From contig JANTGH010000018.1 in assembly GCA_024763055.1 (NCBI GenBank), positions 1 through 37,623 of the forward strand: DNA of 37,623 bases, read 5' to 3'. The notes below the pieces were generated by a model. The model saw only the letters and a list, made by a program, of their open reading frames with translations. It did no database searches and was not told the origin of the DNA. The translations under genes and the position numbers were made by a program. Source of the DNA: Desulfobulbaceae bacterium (lineage in GTDB: Bacteria; Desulfobacterota; Desulfobulbia; Desulfobulbales; Desulfobulbaceae). Below are positions 1 to 6,903 of the stretch, one piece after another (the first letter of the stretch is position 1; every line of letters starts with the position of its first letter).

Positions 1-3
1 GGC

Positions 4-33
4 TTCTGCTAAGCATCTCAATCTTTATATAAT
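4..33 (+). promoter_or_regulatory. Candidate hemL promoter
   Basis: A perfect TATAAT lies at 28-33 with a weak -35-like TTCTGC at 4-9 (18-base spacing). A start site about 7 bases after the -10 would fall at roughly 40, only a few bases before the ATG at 43. No Shine-Dalgarno sequence is visible before that ATG. The -10 match is direct; promoter activity is inferred. Confidence 0.35.
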
Positions 34-42
34 GGTAACTCT

Positions 43-1332
43 ATGAAAACAGAGCAATCCGGGCTTTTTTTTTCCCGGGCCAAAAAAGTAATCCCGGGAG
101 GAGTGAACTCTCCGGTGCGTGCCTGTAAATCCGTTGGTTGTGATCCACTTTTTATTCAAAGTGCAAACGGCTGCATGGTAACCGATGTTGACGGCAACAG
201 TTATATTGATTTTGTCGGTTCCTGGGGTCCGATGATTCTGGGACACGCCCATCCAGATGTCATAGAAGCTATCAGTAATGTAGCGCAACGTGGCACCAGT
301 TTCGGCGCGCCCACCCCGCTTGAGATCGAGCTTGCCGAGCTGGTTTGTGACTCGGTTCCCTCTCTGGAAAAAGTACGGTTCGTTAGTTCCGGTACTGAGG
401 CAACAATGAGTGCAGTTCGTCTGGCCCGGGGATATACCGGTCGAAATATGGTGGTGAAATTTGACGGCTGCTACCATGGGCATGCTGATTCTTTTTTGGT
501 CAAGGCCGGTTCCGGTATTATAACGCTTGGTATACCCGGTAGTCCCGGCGTGCCGGAGGATATTGTCAAGAATACCCTTTCTATTCCATATAATAATATC
601 GATGAGTTGGAGAAGACGTTGCGCGCCCGCACCACCGACATTGCTTGTGTTATTGTCGAACCGGTTGCCGGGAATATGGGTGTGGTGGTACCGGAAATAG
701 ATTTTTTGCAAACCCTGCGCGCTCTAACTGCTGAACTGGGTATTATTCTTATTTTTGATGAGGTGATCACTGGATTTCGCCTGGCTCTTGGTGGCGCCCA
801 GGAACGGTTCGGCATTATGCCTGATTTGACATGCCTGGGGAAGATTATTGGTGGTGGCCTGCCGGTTGGCGCTTACGGCGGGAAACAGGAGATAATGGAC
901 CAGGTGGCTCCGGATGGCCCTGTTTATCAGGCGGGGACACTGTCGGGTAATCCACTGGCCATGGCCGCAGGGCTCGCCATGCTTAAGGTTGTGCGCCGAC
1001 CAAATTTTTATGCTGAACTTGAGGAAAAGAGTGACTGGTTTGCCGGAAAGCTTGCCCGTCTTGCAGAAAATGCCGATGTCCCGACCGTGCTTAATCGAAT
1101 AGGTTCCATGATGACCTGTTTTTTTACGGATGCTCCTGTCCGTGATTTTACGACCGCCATGAAAGCCGATACGGAACTCTATGGACGTCACTTCAGACAA
1201 ATGCTGGCGGGCGGGGTCTGGCTTGCGCCCTCGCAGTTTGAGGCTGCATTCATATCAGCTGCACACGACCGGACTTGTATGAAAAAGGCATTGACAGAGA
1301 TTGAATCGTCCTTTAAGAAAATATCGGCTTAA
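43..1332 (+). CDS. hemL: Glutamate-1-semialdehyde 2,1-aminomutase
   Basis: This PLP-dependent enzyme converts glutamate-1-semialdehyde to 5-aminolevulinate, the last step of the C5 route to tetrapyrroles, in the cytoplasm. The 429-residue protein has the usual length. It shows the family N-terminus (PGGVNSPVRA), the SSGTEATMSAVRLARG cofactor-binding stretch, the IFDEVITGFR motif, and the Schiff-base lysine in CLGKIIGGGLPVGAYGG (about K267). The ATG at 43 gives the standard N-terminus, but there is no clear ribosome binding site and a TATAAT box ends only nine bases upstream. The gene is followed by a long spacer, so it is probably transcribed separately from the ATPase genes. Its last ~50 bases are imperfectly repeated about 97 bases downstream. 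Confidence 0.96.
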   Translation: MKTEQSGLFFSRAKKVIPGGVNSPVRACKSVGCDPLFIQSANGCMVTDVDGNSYIDFVGSWGPMILGHAHPDVIEAISNVAQRGTSFGAPTPLEIELAELVCDSVPSLEKVRFVSSGTEATMSAVRLARGYTGRNMVVKFDGCYHGHADSFLVKAGSGIITLGIPGSPGVPEDIVKNTLSIPYNNIDELEKTLRARTTDIACVIVEPVAGNMGVVVPEIDFLQTLRALTAELGIILIFDEVITGFRLALGGAQERFGIMPDLTCLGKIIGGGLPVGAYGGKQEIMDQVAPDGPVYQAGTLSGNPLAMAAGLAMLKVVRRPNFYAELEEKSDWFAGKLARLAENADVPTVLNRIGSMMTCFFTDAPVRDFTTAMKADTELYGRHFRQMLAGGVWLAPSQFEAAFISAAHDRTCMKKALTEIESSFKKISA

Positions 1333-1450
1333 AAAAATCATTGCGATTGCCGATTGTGCATGCTGCTGATTTTACACTTTGTAATGCTTGACAATGACTG
1401 AATCGTCATTCAAAAAAATATCGATTTTTAAAAAAAATCATTGCGATTGC
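1302..1450 (+). repeat. Imperfect direct repeat of the hemL 3' end
   Basis: Bases 1302-1350 (last hemL codons plus the following 18 bases) recur imperfectly at 1399-1450. Both copies share TGAATCGTC, an A-rich stretch with ATATCG, and AAAAAAATCATTGCGATTGC exactly at the end. The second copy is non-coding. This looks like an old local duplication. Confidence 0.7.
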
Positions 1451-1526
1451 GAAAAGCTCGTGCTAATACAACCTGCACCGTAAGGAACATGCGGAGAGCG
1501 TACATGCGGGGGAGCAAATGCAATGA

Positions 1527-1562
1527 TTTTAATATAAATTTTCATTAAAATTTATATTAAAA
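1527..1562. repeat. 16-bp AT-only perfect inverted repeat
   Basis: TTTTAATATAAATTTT (1527-1542) is followed by a CATT loop and its exact reverse complement (1547-1562). The right arm is followed by A residues, so it is not a standard terminator on the + strand. On the - strand the hairpin would be preceded, not followed, by T residues. Being all A/T it could be a cruciform or protein-binding site. Confidence 0.75.
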
Positions 1563-1682
1563 AAATGCATGAATGCAAGGCAGGGAAGAATGGTTACGAT
1601 GTTTGAAGAGGTTACATTTTAAATCGTTTAAATCCCGATGAATGACGGGCGAATCTGAACCATTTATTGCCGGTCAGCTTGT

Positions 1683-1710
1683 TTGCTGAGAGTTTGCTGA
1701 ATTGTATAAG
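1683..1710 (+). promoter_or_regulatory. Candidate atpB promoter with 11-bp-phased direct repeat
   Basis: GTTTGCTGA occurs twice, at 1681-1689 and 1692-1700, one helical turn apart. TATAAG follows at 1705-1710. Taking TTGCTG at 1683-1688 as -35 gives 16-base spacing. The atpB start lies 75 bases downstream of the -10. Confidence 0.35.
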
Positions 1711-1784
1711 TGAAGAACAGGTGCAATCTTTTGGGTTTCGCCTTTTAAATATTTAAAGATTTAGGTCAAAGGAGGTGTCCTGGG

Positions 1785-2501
1785 ATGGAACATCCGATAT
1801 TATTTTTTAGTCTGATTTTAAATGCAATGGGTTTGCCGGCACATGGAGGCGCTTCATTTTTAGATCAGATATTGGCCCCTCATATGCAATACGACTATCT
1901 CGCTATTGTGGTCGTTCTGTTGTTGGCATTTTTAGGTACCTCCAAGCTTAAGATTGTACCTTCAGGGCTCCAGAATATCATGGAGATGTTTGTTGGAGGT
2001 CTGCTTGGTTTTGTTGAAGAACAGGTGGGGAGCAGGGAAAGGGCTATGCTGATTTTTCCCATGATAGCTACCTTTGGATTTGTAATTTTAATATCAGACT
2101 TTTTCGGCCTGATACCGGGCTTTATGTCTCCTACGGCAAATATTAATGTTACCCTGGCAAATACTATTATTGCTATTGTAGCCTACCATGCCATAGGTAT
2201 AAAGTATCACGGCTTAAAATATATCAAGCATTTTATGGGGCCGATTCCCGTGATGGCGCCATTCTTTCTTGTAGTCGAGGCATTTAGTCATATGGGAAGA
2301 ATCGCATCGCTTTCCATACGTCTTTTTGGTAACATGATGTCTAAAGAAATGCTGCTTGGGTTACTGGTATCCATGGCAGGACCTTTCTTCGCACCCTTAC
2401 CCATCATGTTGCTTGGTACATTGGTCTGTATTTTACAGGCGTTTATTTTTGTTGTCTTACCAGTTACGTATTGTTCGGAAGCCTTTGCTGAGGCACATTA
2501 A
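1785..2501 (+). CDS. atpB: F1F0 ATP synthase subunit a
   Basis: Subunit a forms the stator half-channels that pass ions to the c-ring. The 238-residue, strongly hydrophobic protein carries the family signature SLSIRLFGNMMSKEM, with the essential stator arginine at about R179, and a C-terminal membrane segment before VLPVTYCSEAFAEAH. Five or six membrane helices can be picked out, as expected. The start at 1785 is supported by AAAGGAGG eight or so bases upstream. It sits 38 bases before atpE, consistent with co-transcription. F1 genes are not in the window, so the F0 cluster is split from F1, as is common in this group. Confidence 0.96.
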   Translation: MEHPILFFSLILNAMGLPAHGGASFLDQILAPHMQYDYLAIVVVLLLAFLGTSKLKIVPSGLQNIMEMFVGGLLGFVEEQVGSRERAMLIFPMIATFGFVILISDFFGLIPGFMSPTANINVTLANTIIAIVAYHAIGIKYHGLKYIKHFMGPIPVMAPFFLVVEAFSHMGRIASLSIRLFGNMMSKEMLLGLLVSMAGPFFAPLPIMLLGTLVCILQAFIFVVLPVTYCSEAFAEAH

Positions 2502-2539
2502 AAAAAATCAGAATAGCAGGTACAGAAAGGAGGAGTTTC

Positions 2540-2887
2540 ATGATGAAAAAAAGTATGTTAATTTCCGGTTTAAGTGTAGTCTTCGTGTTGGCTATGAGTG
2601 CTTTGGCTATGGCCGCAGGTGAAGGTGCAAGTGCCGCAGGTACGAGTAGTCTTGTAATGGCCGCATCTCTTATCGCCGCTGGTATTGCTGTTGGTTTCGC
2701 CGGTGGCGGTTGTGGCGCCGGCATGGGTAGTTGTGCTCGGGGTCTTTTGGAAGGTACAGCGCGGAATCCGGAAATGGGTGGTAAACTGACCATTACCATG
2801 TTTATTACATTCGCCCTTATTGAAACATTTACTATTTATGCTTTGGTTATTGGTCTGATTGCTCTGTATGCCAATCCATTTCTTTAA
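2540..2887 (+). CDS. atpE: F1F0 ATP synthase subunit c
   Basis: Subunit c is the proteolipid whose oligomeric ring turns in the membrane. The 115-residue protein is longer than the typical ~80 because the first ~26 residues look like a cleavable signal peptide (MMKKSML, hydrophobic core, ALAMAAG), a feature known in some deltaproteobacterial c subunits. Two helices follow: a glycine-rich one, the polar loop ARNPE, then the ion-carrying carboxylate E95 in ALIETFTIYALV and a LYANPF end. AAAGGAGG precedes the start; M1 or M2 are both possible. Aligned to sodium-type c subunits, the ring glutamine position is methionine (M62) although T96 and Y100 are kept, so proton coupling is more likely than sodium. 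Confidence 0.95.
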   Translation: MMKKSMLISGLSVVFVLAMSALAMAAGEGASAAGTSSLVMAASLIAAGIAVGFAGGGCGAGMGSCARGLLEGTARNPEMGGKLTITMFITFALIETFTIYALVIGLIALYANPFL

Positions 2888-2964
2888 TAGAAGCAGATCT
2901 TAGTCAATGTGTTGTTTATTGTAAAAATCGAATCTCCTTGATAAGGAGAGATTGAATTTTTATT

Positions 2965-2998
2965 AGCGGTGGGATCTCCGATTCCACCGCTTTTTTTT
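2965..2998 (+). terminator. Intrinsic terminator after atpE
   Basis: AGCGGTGGGAT (2965-2975), a 5-base loop CTCCG, and ATTCCACCGCT (2981-2991) form an 11-bp stem with one G-U pair, followed by a T tract to 2998. A weaker hairpin (about 2927-2957, TCTCCTT/AAGGAGA) sits just before it. The T tract ends eight bases before the atpZ start codon. Confidence 0.9.
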
Positions 2999-3005
2999 AT
3001 TTAGA

Positions 3006-3263
3006 ATGAATCCAGAAACGAGAAAGCATTTTCACGACACACTCCGAATTCTCGGCCAGATTTCAACTATGGCTACGGCCATGGTTTTTTCAACGTTTTG
3101 CGGGGTATGGTTTGGATATTGGCTTGATAATAGTGTTTTTCATGGAAAAACACATCCGTGGCTGACAATAATTTTTTTCCTGTTTGGGTTAGCCGGGGGG
3201 CTTCGTAATCTTTTTAGTATGGGCCAGCGTCTTAAGAAAAAAGAAGAGGAACACGATAAATAA
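3006..3263 (+). CDS. atpZ: AtpZ-type F0 accessory membrane protein
   Basis: This 85-residue protein has two membrane helices (about 18-38 and 48-68) separated by a short loop with FGYWLDNSVF, and a charged C-terminus (RLKKKEEEHDK). This is the pattern of the AtpZ/AtpQ family encoded beside F0 genes and proposed to help assembly or magnesium supply. It is read with atpI immediately downstream. It follows atpB-atpE, whereas AtpZ/AtpI genes usually lead such clusters. There is no Shine-Dalgarno sequence: the terminator T tract almost reaches the ATG. The start fits the family N-terminus. Confidence 0.85.
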   Translation: MNPETRKHFHDTLRILGQISTMATAMVFSTFCGVWFGYWLDNSVFHGKTHPWLTIIFFLFGLAGGLRNLFSMGQRLKKKEEEHDK

Positions 3264-3304
3264 TAAACTCAATAACGGAATAACGGATAAGAAAGGCTGA
3301 TAGT

Positions 3305-3715
3305 ATGTTGATATGGGTGGGTGATGTAGATGAAGGTCTTGGCAAGAGATTTCTGATTGCAATTTGGATCATTCTATTGGCATTGGTGGCTGCGGGAAAT
3401 CTTTTTTGGACTCCGGCCGGGGTCTATGGCATTATATTGGGTGGAGTCGTCGCCGGTGTAAATGCGTTGGGGATTTGGCGCGATACGAAGCGATTGGTAA
3501 AATGGCGAAATCAGGCAGTATATTTTGTAGGTTGGACTGCTCGCATGATTCTTGCGATTTTGATAATCGCAACATTAGTACTGAAATTTCCAGACAAGTT
3601 TTCTCTGCCAGGTATTTTTATCGGGATTACAGTGGTACCTATTACATTTTTGATACTGGTTATTCAAATGCAATTAATACGAAAAAAAAAGGAAAAGAAG
3701 GAAAAGAAAGAATAG
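3305..3715 (+). CDS. atpI: AtpI-like ATP synthase accessory protein
   Basis: This 136-residue protein has four predicted membrane helices (about 15-32, 38-56, 72-92, 102-123) and a very basic tail (RKKKEKKEKKE). That matches the ATP synthase I family, thought to assist c-ring assembly. It lies 41 bases after atpZ with AGAAAGG before the ATG. The first ~12 residues (MLIWVGDVDEGL) are less typical, so a later start cannot be excluded, though no good alternative ATG is near. The family assignment rests on size, topology and position rather than on a diagnostic motif. Confidence 0.78.
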   Translation: MLIWVGDVDEGLGKRFLIAIWIILLALVAAGNLFWTPAGVYGIILGGVVAGVNALGIWRDTKRLVKWRNQAVYFVGWTARMILAILIIATLVLKFPDKFSLPGIFIGITVVPITFLILVIQMQLIRKKKEKKEKKE

Positions 3716-3742
3716 AATTCCGTTAGGGCAACAAGGATGATT

Positions 3743-3758
3743 CTGATTATATAATCAG
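3743..3758. promoter_or_regulatory. 16-bp perfect palindrome
   Basis: CTGATTATATAATCAG is a perfect 16-base palindrome, flanked by partially symmetric GATGAT and ATCATC. It lies between atpI and the next gene and lacks a T tract, so it looks more like a dimeric regulator site than a terminator. Confidence 0.4.
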
Positions 3759-3847
3759 TGATCATCATAGTGAATTTATAGTCTGTAAATCAATAATGTT
3801 TTGTCCCTCTTGTCTATGACGCTGCATGGAAGATCCTGGAGGAAATA

Positions 3848-4204
3848 TTGAAGGAAGAAACTGAAAAAGAACGGCTTAATTCTCAAGAAGATAAAGTCAA
3901 TTTTACCGGAAAGGATAAAAAAACCATTATAGCCATGAGTATTGTAGCTGTTGGGTTTTCTATCAGGGGTGGAGCATTCCCGGGTTGTGTTTCCGCCACA
4001 TTGCTTCAGATAGCTTCCTGTTTTATTTATGGCTTTGGTTTGGTTTTTCTTTTTATCGGCATGACAAAAAAAACCTTTAATTATAATCCGTCAAAAGTTC
4101 AGATCATTAGATGGGCGGTAACCTTGGCGGCTATTTTCGCCTTTAGCGAGATGCTGCACGAAGGTTATCTTATTCTCACAGACCAACTTCCCGTTAAAAA
4201 ATAA
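3848..4204 (+). CDS. Small membrane protein of unknown function
   Basis: This 118-residue protein has a charged N-terminus (about 25 residues rich in E and K) and three hydrophobic segments at about 28-44, 52-72 and 88-108. I do not recognise the family. The start is TTG at 3848, chosen because GGAGG stands at correct spacing upstream (CTGGAGGAAATATTG); no in-frame ATG gives as complete a protein before the first membrane segment. It lies 132 bases after atpI, beyond a palindrome, and ends in a terminator, so it may be its own unit or the end of the atpZ-atpI transcript. A role with the ATPase is only suggested by position. Confidence 0.75.
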   Translation: MKEETEKERLNSQEDKVNFTGKDKKTIIAMSIVAVGFSIRGGAFPGCVSATLLQIASCFIYGFGLVFLFIGMTKKTFNYNPSKVQIIRWAVTLAAIFAFSEMLHEGYLILTDQLPVKK

Positions 4205-4207
4205 TCT

Positions 4208-4235
4208 TCACTTGCAACAAGTGATTTTTATTTTT
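4208..4235 (+). terminator. Intrinsic terminator
   Basis: TCACTTG (4208-4214), loop CAA, CAAGTGA (4218-4224), then TTTTTATTTTT. It begins four bases after the stop of the small membrane protein. Confidence 0.85.
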
Positions 4236-4278
4236 CCAGGGATGCGGGACCCTCTCCAATTAACTCTCCTCTTTTAAT

Positions 4279-5640
4279 GTGTGTGTGGTGAATAGAAAGA
4301 AAACGGTGCATCTTGTCAGTCTTGGCTGCGCGAAGAACCTCGTCGATTCCGAGGTTATGCTCGCCTTGCTTGAAAATGCAGGCTACGGCGTTGTTGAAGA
4401 TCCTGCTTATGCTCAGCTGCTTCTCATCAATACCTGTGGTTTTATACAACCAGCAGTGGAAGAAGCGGTGGATGAGATTCTTCGCCTCTCTGAGTATAAA
4501 AAGAAGGATCCAGACAAATTGCTGGTGGTTGTCGGGTGTCTTGTCCAGCGCTATGGTCGGGAACTGCCTGACGAACTGCCCGAGGTTGACCTTTTCACCG
4601 GAATTAACGGTATTGCAGAAATTGATGTGTTGATTGATGGGCAAATACGACGGAATACAACTTCGCTTTATGTGTCGCGGCCAAAATACCTGATGGACAG
4701 TTCCCTTCCCCGTCGTCTGTCAACCCCATTTTTTCAAGCCTATCTGAAGATCACCGAAGGCTGTGATAACCGATGTTCGTATTGTTTAATCCCGTTCATC
4801 CGGGGCAAACTTCGCAGCCGCTCCATCTCGGACCTTATCATTGAAGCCAAACGGTTTGATCAGGAAGGAGTGCGTGAACTTAATCTTATCGCCCAGGATC
4901 TGACCGCTTACGGAAATGATCTGTCAGGGAGCACTGATTTAGTTCTTCTGCTTCGCCGGATACTTGATGAAACGATGATTCCCTGGATACGTCTGCTGTA
5001 TCTCTATCCTACAACGACCAGTGAAGACTTGCTCGAGTTGATGGCGGCTGAGCCCAGGATAGTCCCCTATCTTGATATTCCCTTTCAACACGTCAGTGAT
5101 CAGGTGCTTAAAAGAATGAATCGGCGTTATAATCGAAAGGATCTGGAAAATCTCATTAGACGAATTCGCCATTATCTTCCTGATTGCGCGTTGCGCACCA
5201 CTCTACTGGTCGGTTTTCCTGGTGAGACTGCGGACAATTTTGACGAATTAATCGATTGTCTGCAGCGCTGGCGTCTGGATCATGTTGGTGTTTTTCAGTA
5301 CCAGGATGAAGAGGAATGCGCAGCGTATGAGTTGGAGGATAAAATAAATGAAGAGGAAAAAAAGGAGCGGTATAACAGGGCGATGGCGGCACAGGCAGCA
5401 ATCAGCGCCGATAACGCGCAAAAATATCTCGGCAAGGTGGAGTCGGTGTTGATTGAAGGCGTCAGTGCTGAGACTGAACTTCTGCTTGAGGGCCGGACTC
5501 GTTTTCAAGCCACGGAAATTGATGGCTGCGTGTATATTGCCGATGGTCGGGCTAACCCGGGAGACATTGTGCCGGTACGAATTACCGAGACACATACCTA
5601 TGATTTGGTGGGAAATATAATCGGCCAGGGAGTCGATTGA
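4279..5640 (+). CDS. rimO: Ribosomal protein S12 methylthiotransferase RimO
   Basis: RimO adds a methylthio group to the conserved aspartate of ribosomal protein S12 using two iron-sulfur clusters and SAM. The 453-residue protein shows the N-terminal MTTase domain with cluster cysteines C17 (SLGCAKNLVDSE), C53 (NTCGF) and C87 (VVGCLV), the radical-SAM CxxxCxxC at C162/C166/C169 (CDNRCSYC), and a C-terminal TRAM domain (about 375-450). LVDSEVML and IPFQHVSD separate it from MiaB. The start is GTG at 4279; further GTG codons follow within ten bases, and no Shine-Dalgarno sequence is visible, so the exact start is uncertain by a few residues. Confidence 0.95.
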   Translation: MCVVNRKKTVHLVSLGCAKNLVDSEVMLALLENAGYGVVEDPAYAQLLLINTCGFIQPAVEEAVDEILRLSEYKKKDPDKLLVVVGCLVQRYGRELPDELPEVDLFTGINGIAEIDVLIDGQIRRNTTSLYVSRPKYLMDSSLPRRLSTPFFQAYLKITEGCDNRCSYCLIPFIRGKLRSRSISDLIIEAKRFDQEGVRELNLIAQDLTAYGNDLSGSTDLVLLLRRILDETMIPWIRLLYLYPTTTSEDLLELMAAEPRIVPYLDIPFQHVSDQVLKRMNRRYNRKDLENLIRRIRHYLPDCALRTTLLVGFPGETADNFDELIDCLQRWRLDHVGVFQYQDEEECAAYELEDKINEEEKKERYNRAMAAQAAISADNAQKYLGKVESVLIEGVSAETELLLEGRTRFQATEIDGCVYIADGRANPGDIVPVRITETHTYDLVGNIIGQGVD

Positions 5641-5665
5641 AAATACAACAGTTGCTTATGTTGTC

Positions 5666-5693
5666 ATCAGGACAGGAGGAGACCTGTCCTGAT
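5666..5693. repeat. 11-bp perfect hairpin without T tract
   Basis: ATCAGGACAGG (5666-5676), a 6-base loop, CCTGTCCTGAT (5683-5693). It lies 26 bases after rimO and just before a standard terminator. It could protect the 3' end of the rimO or HU transcript. Confidence 0.7.
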
Positions 5694-5705
5694 AACGATG
5701 AGGTA

Positions 5706-5746
5706 CCGGCAAGGTATATTGCCGGCCTTTTCTTTATTATTTTTTT
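5706..5746 (+). terminator. rimO terminator overlapping the HU gene end
   Basis: CCGGCAA (5706-5712), loop GGTATA, TTGCCGG (5719-5725), followed by CC and a T-rich tail broken by a few other bases to 5746. The tail covers the last codons of the convergent HU-family gene. Confidence 0.75.
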
Positions 5747-6024
5747 CGTTTGCTGTTGACTCGTTCGCGCAAGTCCTTGCCTACCTTGAAAAAAGGTAAT
5801 TTTTTTGGTGCGACCTTGATCTTTTCCCCCGTCTTGGGATTACGACCGGTATAGGAATCGTATTTTTTCACCACAAAAGAGCCAAACCCCCTGATTTCGA
5901 TGGAATCACCTTTGGCCAGAGCATCACTCATGGTGTCGATAATAGTGTTGGTAATCGAAGCCGCCTCACGGACAGGCAGTTGCATTTTGTCGGCCAATGC
6001 TTCAATCAGTTCTGATTTGTTCAT
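5737..6024 (-). CDS. HU/IHF family DNA-binding protein
   Basis: Histone-like proteins of this family bend and compact DNA as dimers. The 95-residue product starts MNKSELIEAL and carries the family signature GFGSFVVKKYDSYTGRNP, with the beta-arm sequence RNPKTGEKIKVAPKK, and a basic tail (NSKRKK). The start at 6024 is chosen over an in-frame ATG at 6039 because AAGGAG lies at correct distance from 6024 and the protein then aligns with HU from its first residue. IHF and HU cannot be told apart with certainty; the sequence is compatible with an IHF-like subunit. It is convergent with rimO and shares its terminator region. Confidence 0.93.
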   Translation of the reverse strand: MNKSELIEALADKMQLPVREAASITNTIIDTMSDALAKGDSIEIRGFGSFVVKKYDSYTGRNPKTGEKIKVAPKKLPFFKVGKDLRERVNSKRKK

Positions 6025-6116
6025 GCTGATCTCCTTCATGCAGCAAGTTAGAAAACCGGTCTGTTATGTCTTAGAATCACAGGCGAAAAAACCTCTTCAG
6101 CTTTTACTATTCAGAT

Positions 6117-6860
6117 TTAATCAGGTATGTTTTTGATTGTAAAGGGAATTTTTTCCGAAAATATATTTTTTATATCTTTTCCGGTCAAAAAACGGTATTG
6201 CATCGGTTGCAGGTTGCCGAGTGTAAGCCCTCCATACGCTGTTCTTTTCAGCCTTTTCACCGGATGACCGATTGCGGAAAACATTTTTCTGATCTGTCGT
6301 TTTTTTCCTTCGTGAAGAATGATTTCCAGTCGTACTTTTTCTTTTTTTCGGGAGATAAGGCGAATTTTCGCCGGTAATGTTTGTACGCCATCAAGATGAA
6401 TCCCCTGTTCAAGCTGGTGTAATTTTCCAGGAGCGGGTGCCTTTCTAACAGTGATTTCGTAGGTTTTTGTCACGTTGTAGCGAGGATGAAGGATGTAGTT
6501 GGTTAACCTGCCGTCATTGGTTAATAACAGTGCTCCTTCCGAATTGAGATCCAGTCGACCGACGGGAAAGATGCGTTTCTTAATCTCGGGCAACAGGTCG
6601 GTGACAATAGGCCTTCCCTGTGGATCAGACAGAGTGGTGACATAGCCGGTTGGTTTATTGAGCAGAAGGTAGATTTTTTCTTCACCACAAACAGGTTGGC
6701 CGTCAAAGGCAATGGTTACCTGACCGGCATCTACCTTGACGCCCATAGTGGTGATTGTACGGCTGTTAACAGCGACCCGTCCCGCCTTGATGAATTCCTC
6801 GCATTTCCGCCGGGAGCCGAGCCCGGCCCGAGCCAGGATTTTTTGTAATCGCTCTTCCAT
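6117..6860 (-). CDS. rluB: RluB-type rRNA/RNA pseudouridine synthase
   Basis: The enzyme isomerises uridine to pseudouridine in RNA, in this subfamily usually one position of 23S rRNA. The 247-residue protein has an N-terminal S4 RNA-binding domain (about 1-60, MEERLQKILARAGLGSRRKCEEFI) and the RsuA/RluB catalytic domain with the active aspartate D104 in GRLDLNSEGALLLTNDG, plus GKKRQIRKMF. An in-frame ATG exists 87 bases upstream, but it would overlap ubiD and add 29 unrelated residues, so the ATG at 6860 is preferred. It follows ubiD by 43 bases and is probably co-transcribed. RluB, RluE and RsuA are close relatives, so the target site is inferred. Confidence 0.9.
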   Translation of the reverse strand: MEERLQKILARAGLGSRRKCEEFIKAGRVAVNSRTITTMGVKVDAGQVTIAFDGQPVCGEEKIYLLLNKPTGYVTTLSDPQGRPIVTDLLPEIKKRIFPVGRLDLNSEGALLLTNDGRLTNYILHPRYNVTKTYEITVRKAPAPGKLHQLEQGIHLDGVQTLPAKIRLISRKKEKVRLEIILHEGKKRQIRKMFSAIGHPVKRLKRTAYGGLTLGNLQPMQYRFLTGKDIKNIFSEKIPFTIKNIPD

Positions 6861-6903
6861 TATCAATAACGGCGGGATTGGAAACAGTGATGGCTTGAAA
6901 AAC

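Larger units (their letters stand above)
1333..1784. other. hemL-atpB intergenic spacer, AT-rich
   Basis: This 452-base spacer has no open frame with a start, ribosome binding site and credible product. It holds the second copy of the hemL-end repeat, a long AT hairpin at 1527-1562, and a candidate atpB promoter at 1683-1710. A small RNA is possible but nothing identifies one. No recognised riboswitch motif was seen. Confidence 0.6.

Noticed and set aside
25-711. Long - strand open frame opposite hemL
   Set aside because: No ribosome binding site, basic and low-similarity product; it is an antisense shadow of hemL.
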